Source: Novosphingobium sp. AP12 (GTDB taxonomy: Bacteria; Pseudomonadota; Alphaproteobacteria; Sphingomonadales; Sphingomonadaceae). From it: DNA of 54,713 nucleotides. The position numbers and the translations under genes were made by a program. The notes beneath the pieces were generated by a model, which worked only from the letters and a program-made list of their open reading frames with translations, did not search any database and had not been told where the DNA came from. The stretch is taken from contig NZ_AKKE01000137.1 of the NCBI RefSeq assembly GCF_000281975.1, positions 1-54,713 on the forward strand, written 5' to 3'. This document shows, one piece after another, positions 47,835 through 54,713 of the stretch; the stretch's first letter is position 1, and every line of letters begins with the position of its first letter.

Positions 47835-48671
47835 TCAAATCGCTTTTCCGGCCCGGCCCGCCAGTTCATTCACATACTGCCACGCAACACGCCCCGACCG
47901 AGCCCCGCGCCGGCGCGACCATTCCAGAGCATCGCTCGGTTCCCACTCCAGCCCGAACTCGCCTGCATAGCCGCCGATGATCGCGAGGTAGGCGTCCTGG
48001 TCGCAGTTGTGGAAGCCCACCGAGAGTCCGAAGCGGTCGGCGAGGGCGAGTTTTTCGTCGACGAGGTCGCGCGGATTGATGGGGTCGTCCTGCTCGGCCA
48101 TTGAGCGGCCGACGATGGCGCGGCGGTTGGAAGTGACGGCGAGGCGGACGTTGGCGGGGCGGGCCTCGACGCCGCCTTCGAGCCAGGATCGCAGGATGCG
48201 CGGGCCGGCGCCGTCGCCGTCCTCGAAGCCGAGGTCGTCGATGAAGACGAGGAAGGCGCGGTCGATTCTGCCCAGCGCGGCGAACAGCGCGGATACGCCC
48301 GCGAGGGCTTCCTGCGCGACCTGGACGAGGGCGATGCGGCCGGGATGGGCGGCGTCGGCGGCGCGGATGGCGGCGCGCAGGACGGCAGACTTGCCCATCC
48401 CGCGCGAGCCCCAGAGCAGCATGTCGTGCGCGGCGTGGCCGGCGGCGAGGCGCTCGACGTTGGTGACCACGCGCTCCTTCTGGTTGTCGATCCCGCGTAG
48501 CAGATCGAGCGCGGGGGCATCGAGGCGGTCCACGCCGCGCGCGGCGCTGCCGGTCCAGACGTAGGCCGGATGCGCGAGCCAGTCCGTCTGCGGCACGGCG
48601 GGCGGAGCAAGGCGCTCCAGCGCGTCGGCAATGCGGGCGAGGAGCTGAGCTTGGTCTTCGGGGCCGGTCAT
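47835..48671 (-). CDS. DUF815 AAA-type ATPase
   Basis: A 278-residue ATPase with an N-terminal helical region, Walker A WGSRGMGKSAVLRA near 86, Walker B FLVFIDDLGFEDGDG near 140 and a sensor-like SNRR near 180. It matches the DUF815 family of uncharacterised bacterial AAA proteins. It is divergent from sua5, with a 48-base gap holding both promoters. The function is unknown. Confidence 0.87.
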   Translation of the reverse strand: MTGPEDQAQLLARIADALERLAPPAVPQTDWLAHPAYVWTGSAARGVDRLDAPALDLLRGIDNQKERVVTNVERLAAGHAAHDMLLWGSRGMGKSAVLRAAIRAADAAHPGRIALVQVAQEALAGVSALFAALGRIDRAFLVFIDDLGFEDGDGAGPRILRSWLEGGVEARPANVRLAVTSNRRAIVGRSMAEQDDPINPRDLVDEKLALADRFGLSVGFHNCDQDAYLAIIGGYAGEFGLEWEPSDALEWSRRRGARSGRVAWQYVNELAGRAGKAI

Positions 48672-48719
48672 CGCGCGCTTTTCCTTGGCTTTCGTCGCGC
48701 GCGGCTATAGCGGCGGGGC

Positions 48720-49667
48720 ATGGACCACGCCAGCAAACCCGTGATGCTCGACGACGGCCCGGACGGCATTTCCGCTGCCGCAGCGCTGCTGCGCGGCGGC
48801 GGGCTTGTCGCGGTGCCGACAGAGACCGTTTACGGGCTCGCGGCGCGCGCAGATCGGGACGAGTCCGTCGCAGCGATCTACCGCGCGAAGGGGCGGCCGA
48901 GCTTCAATCCGCTGATCGTGCATGTCGCCGACCTCGCCTCGGCGCAGGTGCTGGCTCATTTCGATGCGGAGGCGCTGAAGCTGGCCGAAGCGTTCTGGCC
49001 CGGCGCGCTGACCATGGTGCTGCCGCTGCGCGATGGCGCGCCGATCGCGGCTGCGGTGACGGCGGGGCTGCCGACATTGGCGCTGCGCTGTCCCGCGCAT
49101 TCCGTGATGCGCGCGGTGATCGCCGAGACCGGCCTGCCGCTCGCTGCGCCCTCGGCCAATCGTAGCGGCGGGGTGAGCCCCACGGATGCGGCGCATGTCG
49201 TCGCCTCGCTCGGCGCTAACGTCGACGCGGTGATCGACGGCGGGCCGTGCGAGGCGGGACTGGAATCGACGATCGTCGCACTGCGGGGCGATGGGCGCTG
49301 GCAGGTGCTGCGCCCCGGCCCCATCACCGAGGCGCGGATCACGGCGGTGCTCGGCACGGCGAGCGAGCCAGTGACTTCCCAGGCAATCGAGGCGCCGGGG
49401 CAACTGGCCAGCCACTACGCGCCGGGCAAGCCGGTGCGGCTGGGAGCGACTGCGGCGGAAGCGGACGAATTCCATATCGGCTTCGGCGCGCTAGCGGGCG
49501 ACGCCACGCTTTCAGCGTCCGGCGATCTCGCCGAGGCGGCGGCGCGGCTCTATGCGGTGCTGCACCAAGCGGCGGCGGCAGCGCAGCCGCGCATCGCGGT
49601 GGCGCCGATCCCGGAGGGCGATATCGGCACGGCCATCAACGACAGGCTAAGGCGCGCGGCGGCTTAG
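48720..49667 (+). CDS. sua5: L-threonylcarbamoyladenylate synthase, Sua5 type
   Basis: A 315-residue protein with the YrdC domain (VAVPTETVYGLAARADRD near 32, then KGRPSFNPLIVHV near 58, and PLAAPSANRSGGVSPTDA near 140) and a Sua5 C-terminal domain after a linker (APGQLASHYAPGKPVRLG near 225). It makes threonylcarbamoyl-AMP for the t6A37 modification of tRNA. It is divergent from the DUF815 gene. Confidence 0.93.
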   Translation: MDHASKPVMLDDGPDGISAAAALLRGGGLVAVPTETVYGLAARADRDESVAAIYRAKGRPSFNPLIVHVADLASAQVLAHFDAEALKLAEAFWPGALTMVLPLRDGAPIAAAVTAGLPTLALRCPAHSVMRAVIAETGLPLAAPSANRSGGVSPTDAAHVVASLGANVDAVIDGGPCEAGLESTIVALRGDGRWQVLRPGPITEARITAVLGTASEPVTSQAIEAPGQLASHYAPGKPVRLGATAAEADEFHIGFGALAGDATLSASGDLAEAAARLYAVLHQAAAAAQPRIAVAPIPEGDIGTAINDRLRRAAA

Positions 49668-49689
49668 GCGGGAGCGATGGGGTTTGGCG

Positions 49690-49998
49690 CTAGTACCGGC
49701 GCGCAGCCTGGATATCGTCGTAATCGTCTCGCGCCATGTCGCAGGACTTTTCATCCCCGCCGCGGCATTCCTTGAGGTGCTTTTGGTAGCGGCGATCCAG
49801 CTTGCCGAGCTCTTCCTCCTGCTTGCGCACCTGCCGGCCGCGCTTTTCGTCGGCTTCGGACTGGCTGGTGGTGGTCCAGTCGACTGCCTTGCCGGCAACG
49901 CGCACGGGAGCGGTGACCACGCTGGCGACGGTGCTGACGCAGCCAGACAGCAGCGGCAGGGCGACAAGCGCAGCGAGGAGGGCAGGCTTTTGAATCAT
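49690..49998 (-). CDS. Small lipoprotein of unknown function
   Basis: A 102-residue protein with a lipoprotein signal (ALLAALVALPLLSGC, lipobox LSGC, acylated Cys ~20) followed by a charged, helical segment with two more cysteines (LKECRGGDEKSCDMARDDY). It would be membrane-anchored in the periplasm. It is convergent with sua5, and I do not recognise a named family. Confidence 0.75.
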   Translation of the reverse strand: MIQKPALLAALVALPLLSGCVSTVASVVTAPVRVAGKAVDWTTTSQSEADEKRGRQVRKQEEELGKLDRRYQKHLKECRGGDEKSCDMARDDYDDIQAARRY

Positions 49999-50091
49999 GC
50001 CCGACCTTCACACGGCGCGGATGACGACGCAATGAACGACCGCGCCGCTTCGGCGGAAATGCCGGCTAAATGGATGTGTATAAACGCGAAA

Positions 50092-50115
50092 GGCCGCCTC
50101 CTTGCGGAGACGGCC
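50092..50115 (-). terminator. Terminator of carD
   Basis: On the minus strand GGCCGTCTCC and GGAGGCGGCC form a 10-bp stem (one G-T pair) with a GCAA loop followed by TTT. It lies just beyond the parS that follows the carD stop. Confidence 0.72.
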
Positions 50116-50122
50116 CTTGCAG

Positions 50123-50138
50123 TGTTTCACGTGAAACG
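50123..50138. other. parS: parS centromere site, downstream of carD
   Basis: TGTTTCACGTGAAACG matches the consensus in 15 of 16 bases. It lies between the carD stop and its terminator, about 17.4 kb from the origin candidate. Confidence 0.85.
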
Positions 50139-50143
50139 CCGGA

Positions 50144-50680
50144 TCAGGCGGCGGTTTCAGGAGCGTCGTAGTACTTGGGTGCATGCTCGTTGAGGATCGC
50201 GAGGATCTTCTTGAGCGCTGCAGGCTCGTCCGTCTTTTCCATGGCCGCGAGCTCGCGGGCCAGGCGCGACGAGGCAGCCTCGAAGATCTGGCGCTCCGAA
50301 TAGCTCTGCTCGGGCTGGTCGTCGGCACGGAACAGGTCGCGGGTCACTTCGGCGATCGACACGAGGTCGCCGGAGTTGATCTTGGCTTCGTATTCCTGGG
50401 CGCGGCGCGACCACATGGTGCGCTTTACCTTGGGCTTGCCGGTAAGGGTCTGTAGTGCTTCGCGCAGGGTCTTGTCCGACGACAGCTTGCGCATGCCGAT
50501 CGATTCGACCTTGTTGACGGGAACGCGCAACGTCATGCGCTCTTTTTCGAACCTCAGTACGTAAAGCTCGAGCTGCATCCCGGCAATTTCCTGCTTCTGC
50601 AACTCGATGACACGACCTACGCCGTGCTTGGGGTAAACGACGTAATCTCCAACATCGAAGGCATCGGCCCTGGTTGCCAT
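50144..50680 (-). CDS. carD: CarD family transcriptional regulator
   Basis: A 178-residue protein with the N-terminal RNA-polymerase-interacting Tudor-like domain (FDVGDYVVYPKHGVGRVIEL, then LRVPVNKVESIGMRKL) and a helical C-terminal DNA-binding domain (MWSRRAQEYEAKINSGDL, LFRADDQPEQSYSERQI). It stabilises open complexes, especially at rRNA promoters. ATG 50680 follows an AGGA site six bases upstream and is preferred to the start at 50695. Confidence 0.93.
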   Translation of the reverse strand: MATRADAFDVGDYVVYPKHGVGRVIELQKQEIAGMQLELYVLRFEKERMTLRVPVNKVESIGMRKLSSDKTLREALQTLTGKPKVKRTMWSRRAQEYEAKINSGDLVSIAEVTRDLFRADDQPEQSYSERQIFEAASSRLARELAAMEKTDEPAALKKILAILNEHAPKYYDAPETAA

Positions 50681-50900
50681 GTATCGTCCTTTCACCTGCA
50701 GGGTTCCCGTTGTAGCGCATCGGAAGAGAACCGGGGGTGCGACTCCGAGGGCGCATAACGCCCTCCCGCCCGGTCAGATCACTCTCCCAACCGTCTGCTT
50801 TCGAACCCTGCCTCACAAATGAAGATGCCTGCCGAACGAGCGGAGGGCTCGGGCAGTTGGACGATTATATAGCACCGATATGGGAAAATTGCCAGAGCCG

Positions 50901-50976
50901 CGAAAACGTTTTCGTTTTGCGCATCCGGATTGGCCCCTAGGGGCCTGAAATGGCGCGTTTTCGAGCGAAAGCGCGC
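50901..50976. repeat. Three consecutive palindromes
   Basis: CGAAAACGTTTTCG (50901-50914) and GGCCCCTAGGGGCC (50932-50945) are perfect 14-bp palindromes. GCGCGTTTTCG with CGAAAGCGCGC (50953-50963 and 50966-50976) is an 11-bp inverted repeat with one mismatch. They are unrelated in sequence but lie within 76 bases. Confidence 0.7.
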
Positions 50977-50989
50977 GCAGTCCGGCAGA

Positions 50990-51015
50990 CCGGAACCCGG
51001 CGAATCCGGGTCCGG
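50990..51015 (-). terminator. Probable fdxA terminator hairpin
   Basis: CCGG-A-ACCCGG pairs with CCGGGT-CCGG around a 5-base loop with one bulged A. It begins 16 bases past the fdxA stop on the minus strand and has no T run. Confidence 0.5.
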
Positions 51016-51031
51016 CCGACCTATCCGGAAA

Positions 51032-51370
51032 TTAGTCGCCTTCGCCCGGTTCCGGCGAGAAGAACTTTTCGAACTTGTCCTCGACGCCCTTCATCTCGTC
51101 GGCGTCCTCGGGCGCTTCGCCCTTCGAGGTGATGTTGGGCCATTCCGCCGAATACTTGGCGTTCAGCTCCATCCACTGCTCGAGGCCGCTGTCGGTGTCG
51201 GGAAGGATCGCCTCGGCCGGGCACTCGGGCTCGCAGACGCCGCAGTCGATGCACTCGCTCGGGTTGATGACGAGCATGTTCTCGCCCTCGTAGAAGCAGT
51301 CCACGGGGCAGACTTCCACGCAGTCCATGTACTTGCACCTGATGCAGGCGTCGGTGACGACGTACGTCAT
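51032..51370 (-). CDS. fdxA: FdxA-type 7Fe ferredoxin
   Basis: A 112-residue ferredoxin. CIRCKYMDCVEVCPVDCF near 9-26 and CIDCGVCEPECP near 40-51 give the ligands of a [3Fe-4S] and a [4Fe-4S] cluster, and the C-terminal half is the helical, acidic extension of the FdxA family. It carries electrons in the cytoplasm; its partners are unknown. It lies 18 bases downstream of the S4 protein gene on the same strand. Confidence 0.95.
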   Translation of the reverse strand: MTYVVTDACIRCKYMDCVEVCPVDCFYEGENMLVINPSECIDCGVCEPECPAEAILPDTDSGLEQWMELNAKYSAEWPNITSKGEAPEDADEMKGVEDKFEKFFSPEPGEGD

Positions 51371-51388
51371 GAGTGCGGCTTCCTTCCT

Positions 51389-51682
51389 TCAGGCGTCATT
51401 CGATTGGCGCGCTGCTATGGGAATAGGAGCCCCGCCGTCAAGCACTCTGTAGCAGGCTTGCGCTTCGCAGGAAGGTCCCCGGCGGGCGGGGAGGGAAAGG
51501 ACTTCTATCACCCGGACTCCGGCAGCTATCGGCACCGTAAGCACATCGCCGGGAACGATCTTCGCGTGGGCGCGGTCGATCCGGCGACCGTTGAGGCGAA
51601 TGTGCCCCTCCTCCGCCAGCGCCTGTGCGAGCGGGCGGGTCTTGGCGAGCCGCAGGAACCACAGGAGCTTGTCGACTCTCAT
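51389..51682 (-). CDS. S4-domain RNA-binding protein (HslR-like)
   Basis: A 97-residue protein with an S4 domain: MRVDKLLWFLRLAKTRPLAQ, then GHIRLNGRRIDRAHAKI and VPGDVLTVPI. It resembles HslR-type proteins that bind stalled 50S subunits or structured RNA. ATG 51682 is the domain start; an upstream in-frame extension overlaps the helicase gene and is rejected. It follows the helicase by 19 bases on the same strand. Confidence 0.88.
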   Translation of the reverse strand: MRVDKLLWFLRLAKTRPLAQALAEEGHIRLNGRRIDRAHAKIVPGDVLTVPIAAGVRVIEVLSLPARRGPSCEAQACYRVLDGGAPIPIAARQSNDA

Positions 51683-51701
51683 GGCGCGCCAACCGCGGGC
51701 A

Positions 51702-54254
51702 TTACCGCACCATGTCCGCCAGTGCGGCGAACGCGCCGTCGCGCCGCATCGGGGCGGATGTTTCGGCTTCGACCTGGCGGCGTGGCGGGCGCCAACGCCA
51801 GCGGACCGGGGCGGGCGGGCCATGGGCGGCCTCGGCGAGGGCGCGCGGCATCAGCGGCTGGAATCCGGCAAGGCGCAGCAGCCGGGCGTAACTTCCGGTG
51901 GTCAGCCCCATCGAGACGGCGCGGGCCGGGTCAAGCGCGAAGCCGGCGCGGCTGCGCTCGGCTCCGGCGCGGGCATCGTGAGCCTCGCGCAGCAGTTTCT
52001 CGGCCATGTCGAGCCGCAGCAGTTGCTTGCCGAGGTTGCGGTAGCCAAGCGGCGGGCGGCGGTTCGAGGCGGCCAAGGCAGGCGCCATCTGCGGCGCGGG
52101 CGCTTCGGCATCGGGCTTGCCGGCAATCCGCGCGAGCTGGCGCCACAGCTCGATCACCTGTGCACGCAGCATCGCCGGCACGAACAGGTCGAGCGTGCCG
52201 ACGCGTACGCCAAGCCGCGTCAGCATCGTGCGGCGTCCCTTGTCGAGCCGGTCGACGCCGGTCTCCTCGCGCGGGGCCATGCCGCCGCGCTCTACCAGCG
52301 TGATGAGCAAGGCGCGCAGGTCCGGGCCGGTATCGGGTGCACGGCTCGCCTCGTCGAGCTTGCGCAAGGGGGCGAGGGGAGCGATCGCGGTGTCGAGCCA
52401 GGCTTCCAGCGCCGCGACAAGCGCCTTGCGCGAAGGAGCGGGCACGGCGTCGAGCGTGCGGTCGGGCACCAGGACCGGGGTGAGCAGCGACTTCCCGGGT
52501 GCAAGGCTCGCCAGCTTCTGGCCGTCCCAGACGAGCGCGCCGCCCTGCAGTGTGATGGCGGCAGATCCCTCGTGGAGGGCTTCGACCAGCGTATCCGCAC
52601 GCTTCTGCAGGAGCGACGACAGGTGCTTTTCCGCCGCCGCCAGCAGCAGCTTGCGATCGGACAGGCGCGCGCCTGGATCGACCTGGAAGGCAAAGCCGCG
52701 CAGCGCGCCGATGTGTTCGCCTTCGACCAGCACTTCCTCGTCCTCGAGCCGGACCGAAAGCAGGCCGGCATCGGTGCCGAGCTTGCGCATCAGTACAGCG
52801 GTGCGGCGGTTGATGAAGCGTTCCGTTAGCTTGCTGTGGAGCGCGTCGGACAGCCGGGCCTCGACCGCGCGGGCGCGCGCCGCCATCTCGTCGCGGGCGA
52901 GGACCCAGTCGGGCCGCTGGCAGATGTAGGCCCACGAGCGGATCGCGGCGATGCGGCCCTGCAGGGTGTCGATGTCGCCGCCGGTGCGGTCGAGCTGGGC
53001 GATCTGCGCGGCCACGTAATCGGCGCCGAGTTCGCCCTGACGCAGGTCCTGCCACAGCCGAGCGACGAAGCGCGAGTGGGTCTCCACGCCCTGATGGCGG
53101 AAATCCGGCAGGCGGCAGACGTCCCAGAAGCGGCGGACCTGGCCCAGCCCGCGCACGGTGTCCGCCACTGGGCCCTCGTCCGCGAGGCGCTTGAGCACGG
53201 CGAGGTCGATCGCCTCGGGCGCGGGGGCGAGTTCGGGGCGCATCGGCGGGGTCTCGAGGTCGGCGATGAGCGTCGCGAGGCTGTCGAAGCGCGGTTCGGG
53301 CTCGCGCCAGAACAGCTTGGTCAGCGGGGCGAAACGGTGCTCCTCGATCGCGTAGATCTCTTCCGGATCGAACTCCGAATCGTGCCCGCCAGAACCGGTG
53401 AGCGTGCCGAAAGTGCCGTCCTTCTGGTGTCGCCCGGCGCGGCCGGCGATCTGCGCCATCTCGGGCGGGGTGAGGCGGCGATGGCGGCGCCCGTCGTACT
53501 TGGAGAGGCCCGCGAAGGCGACATGCTCGACATCGAGGTTGAGCCCCATGCCGATCGCGTCGGTGGCGACGAGATAGTCCACCTCGCCCGACTGGTAGAG
53601 CGCGACCTGGGCGTTGCGGGTCTGCGGGGAGAGCGCGCCCATCACCACCGCCGCGCCGCCCCGGAAACGGCGCAGCATCTCGGCGATGGCGTAGACCTGC
53701 TCGGATGAGAAGGCGACGATGGCGCTGCGCGGCGGCACGCGGCTCAGCTTCTTGGCGCCCGAGTGGGTCAGCGTGGAAAAGCGCGGGCGGGTGACGATCT
53801 CGACCCCGGGGACGAGCGCGCGGACCAGCGGCTCGGCGATCGAGGAGCCGAGGATCATCGTCTCCTCGCGGCCGCGTGCATGGAGCAGACGGTCGGTGAA
53901 GACGTGGCCGCGCTCGCGGTCGGCAGCGAGCTGCGCCTCGTCGATGGCGACGAAGGCCATCGAGCGCTCGGTCACCGGCATCGCCTCGGCCGTGCAGAGC
54001 AGGTAGCGCGCGTTCGGCGGCTCGATCCGCTCCTCGCCGGTGATGAGCGCGACGCTCTTCTCGCCCTTGATCTTAACCACGCGGTCGTAGACCTCGCGAG
54101 CCAGCAGGCGCAGCGGGAAGCCGATCATGCCGCTGGAATGGGCGCACATGCGCTCGATCGCGAGGTGGGTCTTGCCGGTGTTCGTCGGCCCGAGCACGGC
54201 CTTCACGCCGGTCGGGGCGTCGTTTCGTGCCGAGGCATTCCGGTCGTAGGCCAT
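51702..54254 (-). CDS. SUV3/MgpS-like superfamily 2 helicase
   Basis: An 850-residue helicase with Walker A AVLGPTNTGKTHLAIERM near 20, the DEAQ box in VAIDEAQLAADRERGHVF near 104, YLVATDAIGMGLNLDVEHV near 240 and PPEMAQIAGRAGRHQKDG near 280. A long C-terminal region of about 500 residues is typical of the alphaproteobacterial SUV3-like proteins. It is likely an RNA helicase. ATG 54254 is preferred; ATG 54290 would add 12 residues. It heads the helicase-S4-fdxA unit. Confidence 0.9.
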   Translation of the reverse strand: MAYDRNASARNDAPTGVKAVLGPTNTGKTHLAIERMCAHSSGMIGFPLRLLAREVYDRVVKIKGEKSVALITGEERIEPPNARYLLCTAEAMPVTERSMAFVAIDEAQLAADRERGHVFTDRLLHARGREETMILGSSIAEPLVRALVPGVEIVTRPRFSTLTHSGAKKLSRVPPRSAIVAFSSEQVYAIAEMLRRFRGGAAVVMGALSPQTRNAQVALYQSGEVDYLVATDAIGMGLNLDVEHVAFAGLSKYDGRRHRRLTPPEMAQIAGRAGRHQKDGTFGTLTGSGGHDSEFDPEEIYAIEEHRFAPLTKLFWREPEPRFDSLATLIADLETPPMRPELAPAPEAIDLAVLKRLADEGPVADTVRGLGQVRRFWDVCRLPDFRHQGVETHSRFVARLWQDLRQGELGADYVAAQIAQLDRTGGDIDTLQGRIAAIRSWAYICQRPDWVLARDEMAARARAVEARLSDALHSKLTERFINRRTAVLMRKLGTDAGLLSVRLEDEEVLVEGEHIGALRGFAFQVDPGARLSDRKLLLAAAEKHLSSLLQKRADTLVEALHEGSAAITLQGGALVWDGQKLASLAPGKSLLTPVLVPDRTLDAVPAPSRKALVAALEAWLDTAIAPLAPLRKLDEASRAPDTGPDLRALLITLVERGGMAPREETGVDRLDKGRRTMLTRLGVRVGTLDLFVPAMLRAQVIELWRQLARIAGKPDAEAPAPQMAPALAASNRRPPLGYRNLGKQLLRLDMAEKLLREAHDARAGAERSRAGFALDPARAVSMGLTTGSYARLLRLAGFQPLMPRALAEAAHGPPAPVRWRWRPPRRQVEAETSAPMRRDGAFAALADMVR

Positions 54255-54415
54255 TGCCGGGAATGTGGCATCGCGGCTCGTCGCTCGCAAGAGTGGCCCC
54301 GCCGAAACCCCCCGCGCGAATCCACAATCTTAGGCGTGTCTTAACCTTGTAAGGGCATGGAATTGACGCAAGGCCGCTCTGGCGGATCAACCGGGTTGCA
54401 CGAAGGACCGCGCGT

Positions 54416-54713
54416 TTGTTCAGGGCGCTAAGGCAGGAACGCACCGATCGCAGTGACGGTCGGGCGGACATTCGAGACGGAGCGGGCGCGCCGGAACTGG
54501 CGCTGCGACCGCATGAGCAGGTGCCCGCCGAGAAGCAGCGCGAGCCTTCCGTCGTGCTCGCATTCCCTTCGCCATTCGCCAAAATTCCAACCCCGACGAT
54601 GGTGCCCGCCGAGCCGCGCGGAAAGCTGGCTGTCTATCGTGACGCGGTGGAGGCGTGGTGTGCCCGAGTCGACCTCGCGCCCGATCTGGCCGCCGATATC
54701 GGCAGGCGCACCC
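54416..54713 (+). CDS. Possible 5' end of a gene running off the window
   Basis: A frame with no stop runs from TTG 54416 (closed upstream by TAA 54350-54352) to the right edge, about 99 codons. It encodes a charged N-terminal stretch, then VLAFPSPFAKIP and VYRDAVEAWCARVDLAP. The start is not certain (ATG 54599 is an alternative) and no family is recognised. It is divergent from the helicase gene. Confidence 0.4.
   Translation, partial: MFRALRQERTDRSDGRADIRDGAGAPELALRPHEQVPAEKQREPSVVLAFPSPFAKIPTPTMVPAEPRGKLAVYRDAVEAWCARVDLAPDLAADIGRRT

Larger units (their letters stand above)
50681..51031. other. Gene-free gap between carD and fdxA with stacked palindromes
   Basis: The gap holds the carD promoter region (near 50700-50900) and, in its second half, four different inverted repeats, given separately. 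No open frame in it looks real. Confidence 0.55.

Overview
The window looks like a chromosome segment from a high-GC alphaproteobacterium of the order Sphingomonadales, probably Novosphingobium or a close relative. The basis is gene order and protein families. A DUF299 regulatory protein gene and hemE face away from each other across a candidate chromosomal origin, followed by hemJ, rho, mnmE-mnmG-rsmG-parA-parB and several parS sites. CarD, FdxA, a small S4 protein and a SUV3/MgpS-like helicase sit together in the usual sphingomonad order. No rRNA, tRNA, IS element or CRISPR array was seen.

Region 1 (1-7.6 kb) is a polysaccharide assembly block: an O-antigen ligase/polymerase-like membrane protein, a Wzx-like flippase and a GT4 glycosyltransferase facing the other way, then a translationally coupled operon of a 2OG-Fe(II) oxygenase and two GT2 glycosyltransferases.

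Region 2 (7.7-20.5 kb) is the most unusual part. It holds a two-protein hybrid NRPS-PKS line, then a rhamnosyltransferase-like GT2 and an Sfp-type phosphopantetheinyl transferase. The NRPS (1554 aa) reads formyltransferase - partial condensation domain - adenylation domain split by a luciferase-like monooxygenase - carrier. The PKS (2152 aa) reads KS-AT-KR-DH-carrier-thioesterase. Sugar-handling genes lie on both sides, and the PKS overlaps the following glycosyltransferase by ATGA. This suggests a small formylated, amino-acid-derived polyketide that is attached to, or glycosylated by, the surrounding saccharide machinery.

Region 3 (20.5-25.9 kb) has two LuxR-family regulators in an AT-richer gap and a compact dTDP-L-rhamnose operon, rfbC-rfbB-rfbD-rfbA. 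It ends at a perfect hairpin.

Region 4 (25.9-36.9 kb) is the origin neighbourhood. Leftward genes (cell-wall hydrolase, DUF1491, PaaI-type thioesterase, ptsN, hpf, dnaQ, coaE, aroE, maf, DUF299) and rightward genes (hemE, hemJ, rho, terC) diverge from about 32.4-32.75 kb. That gap has four DnaA-box-like sequences and an AT tract, as expected at a bidirectional origin.

Region 5 (36.9-54.7 kb) is mostly housekeeping: quinone oxidoreductase, dienelactone hydrolase, tRNA-modification and partition genes, a fRMsr-type methionine sulfoxide reductase, a sorbosone dehydrogenase-like protein, a DUF815 ATPase, Sua5, CarD, ferredoxin and helicase. Six parS-like sites run from 31.3 to 50.1 kb, four of them inside reading frames right of the origin.
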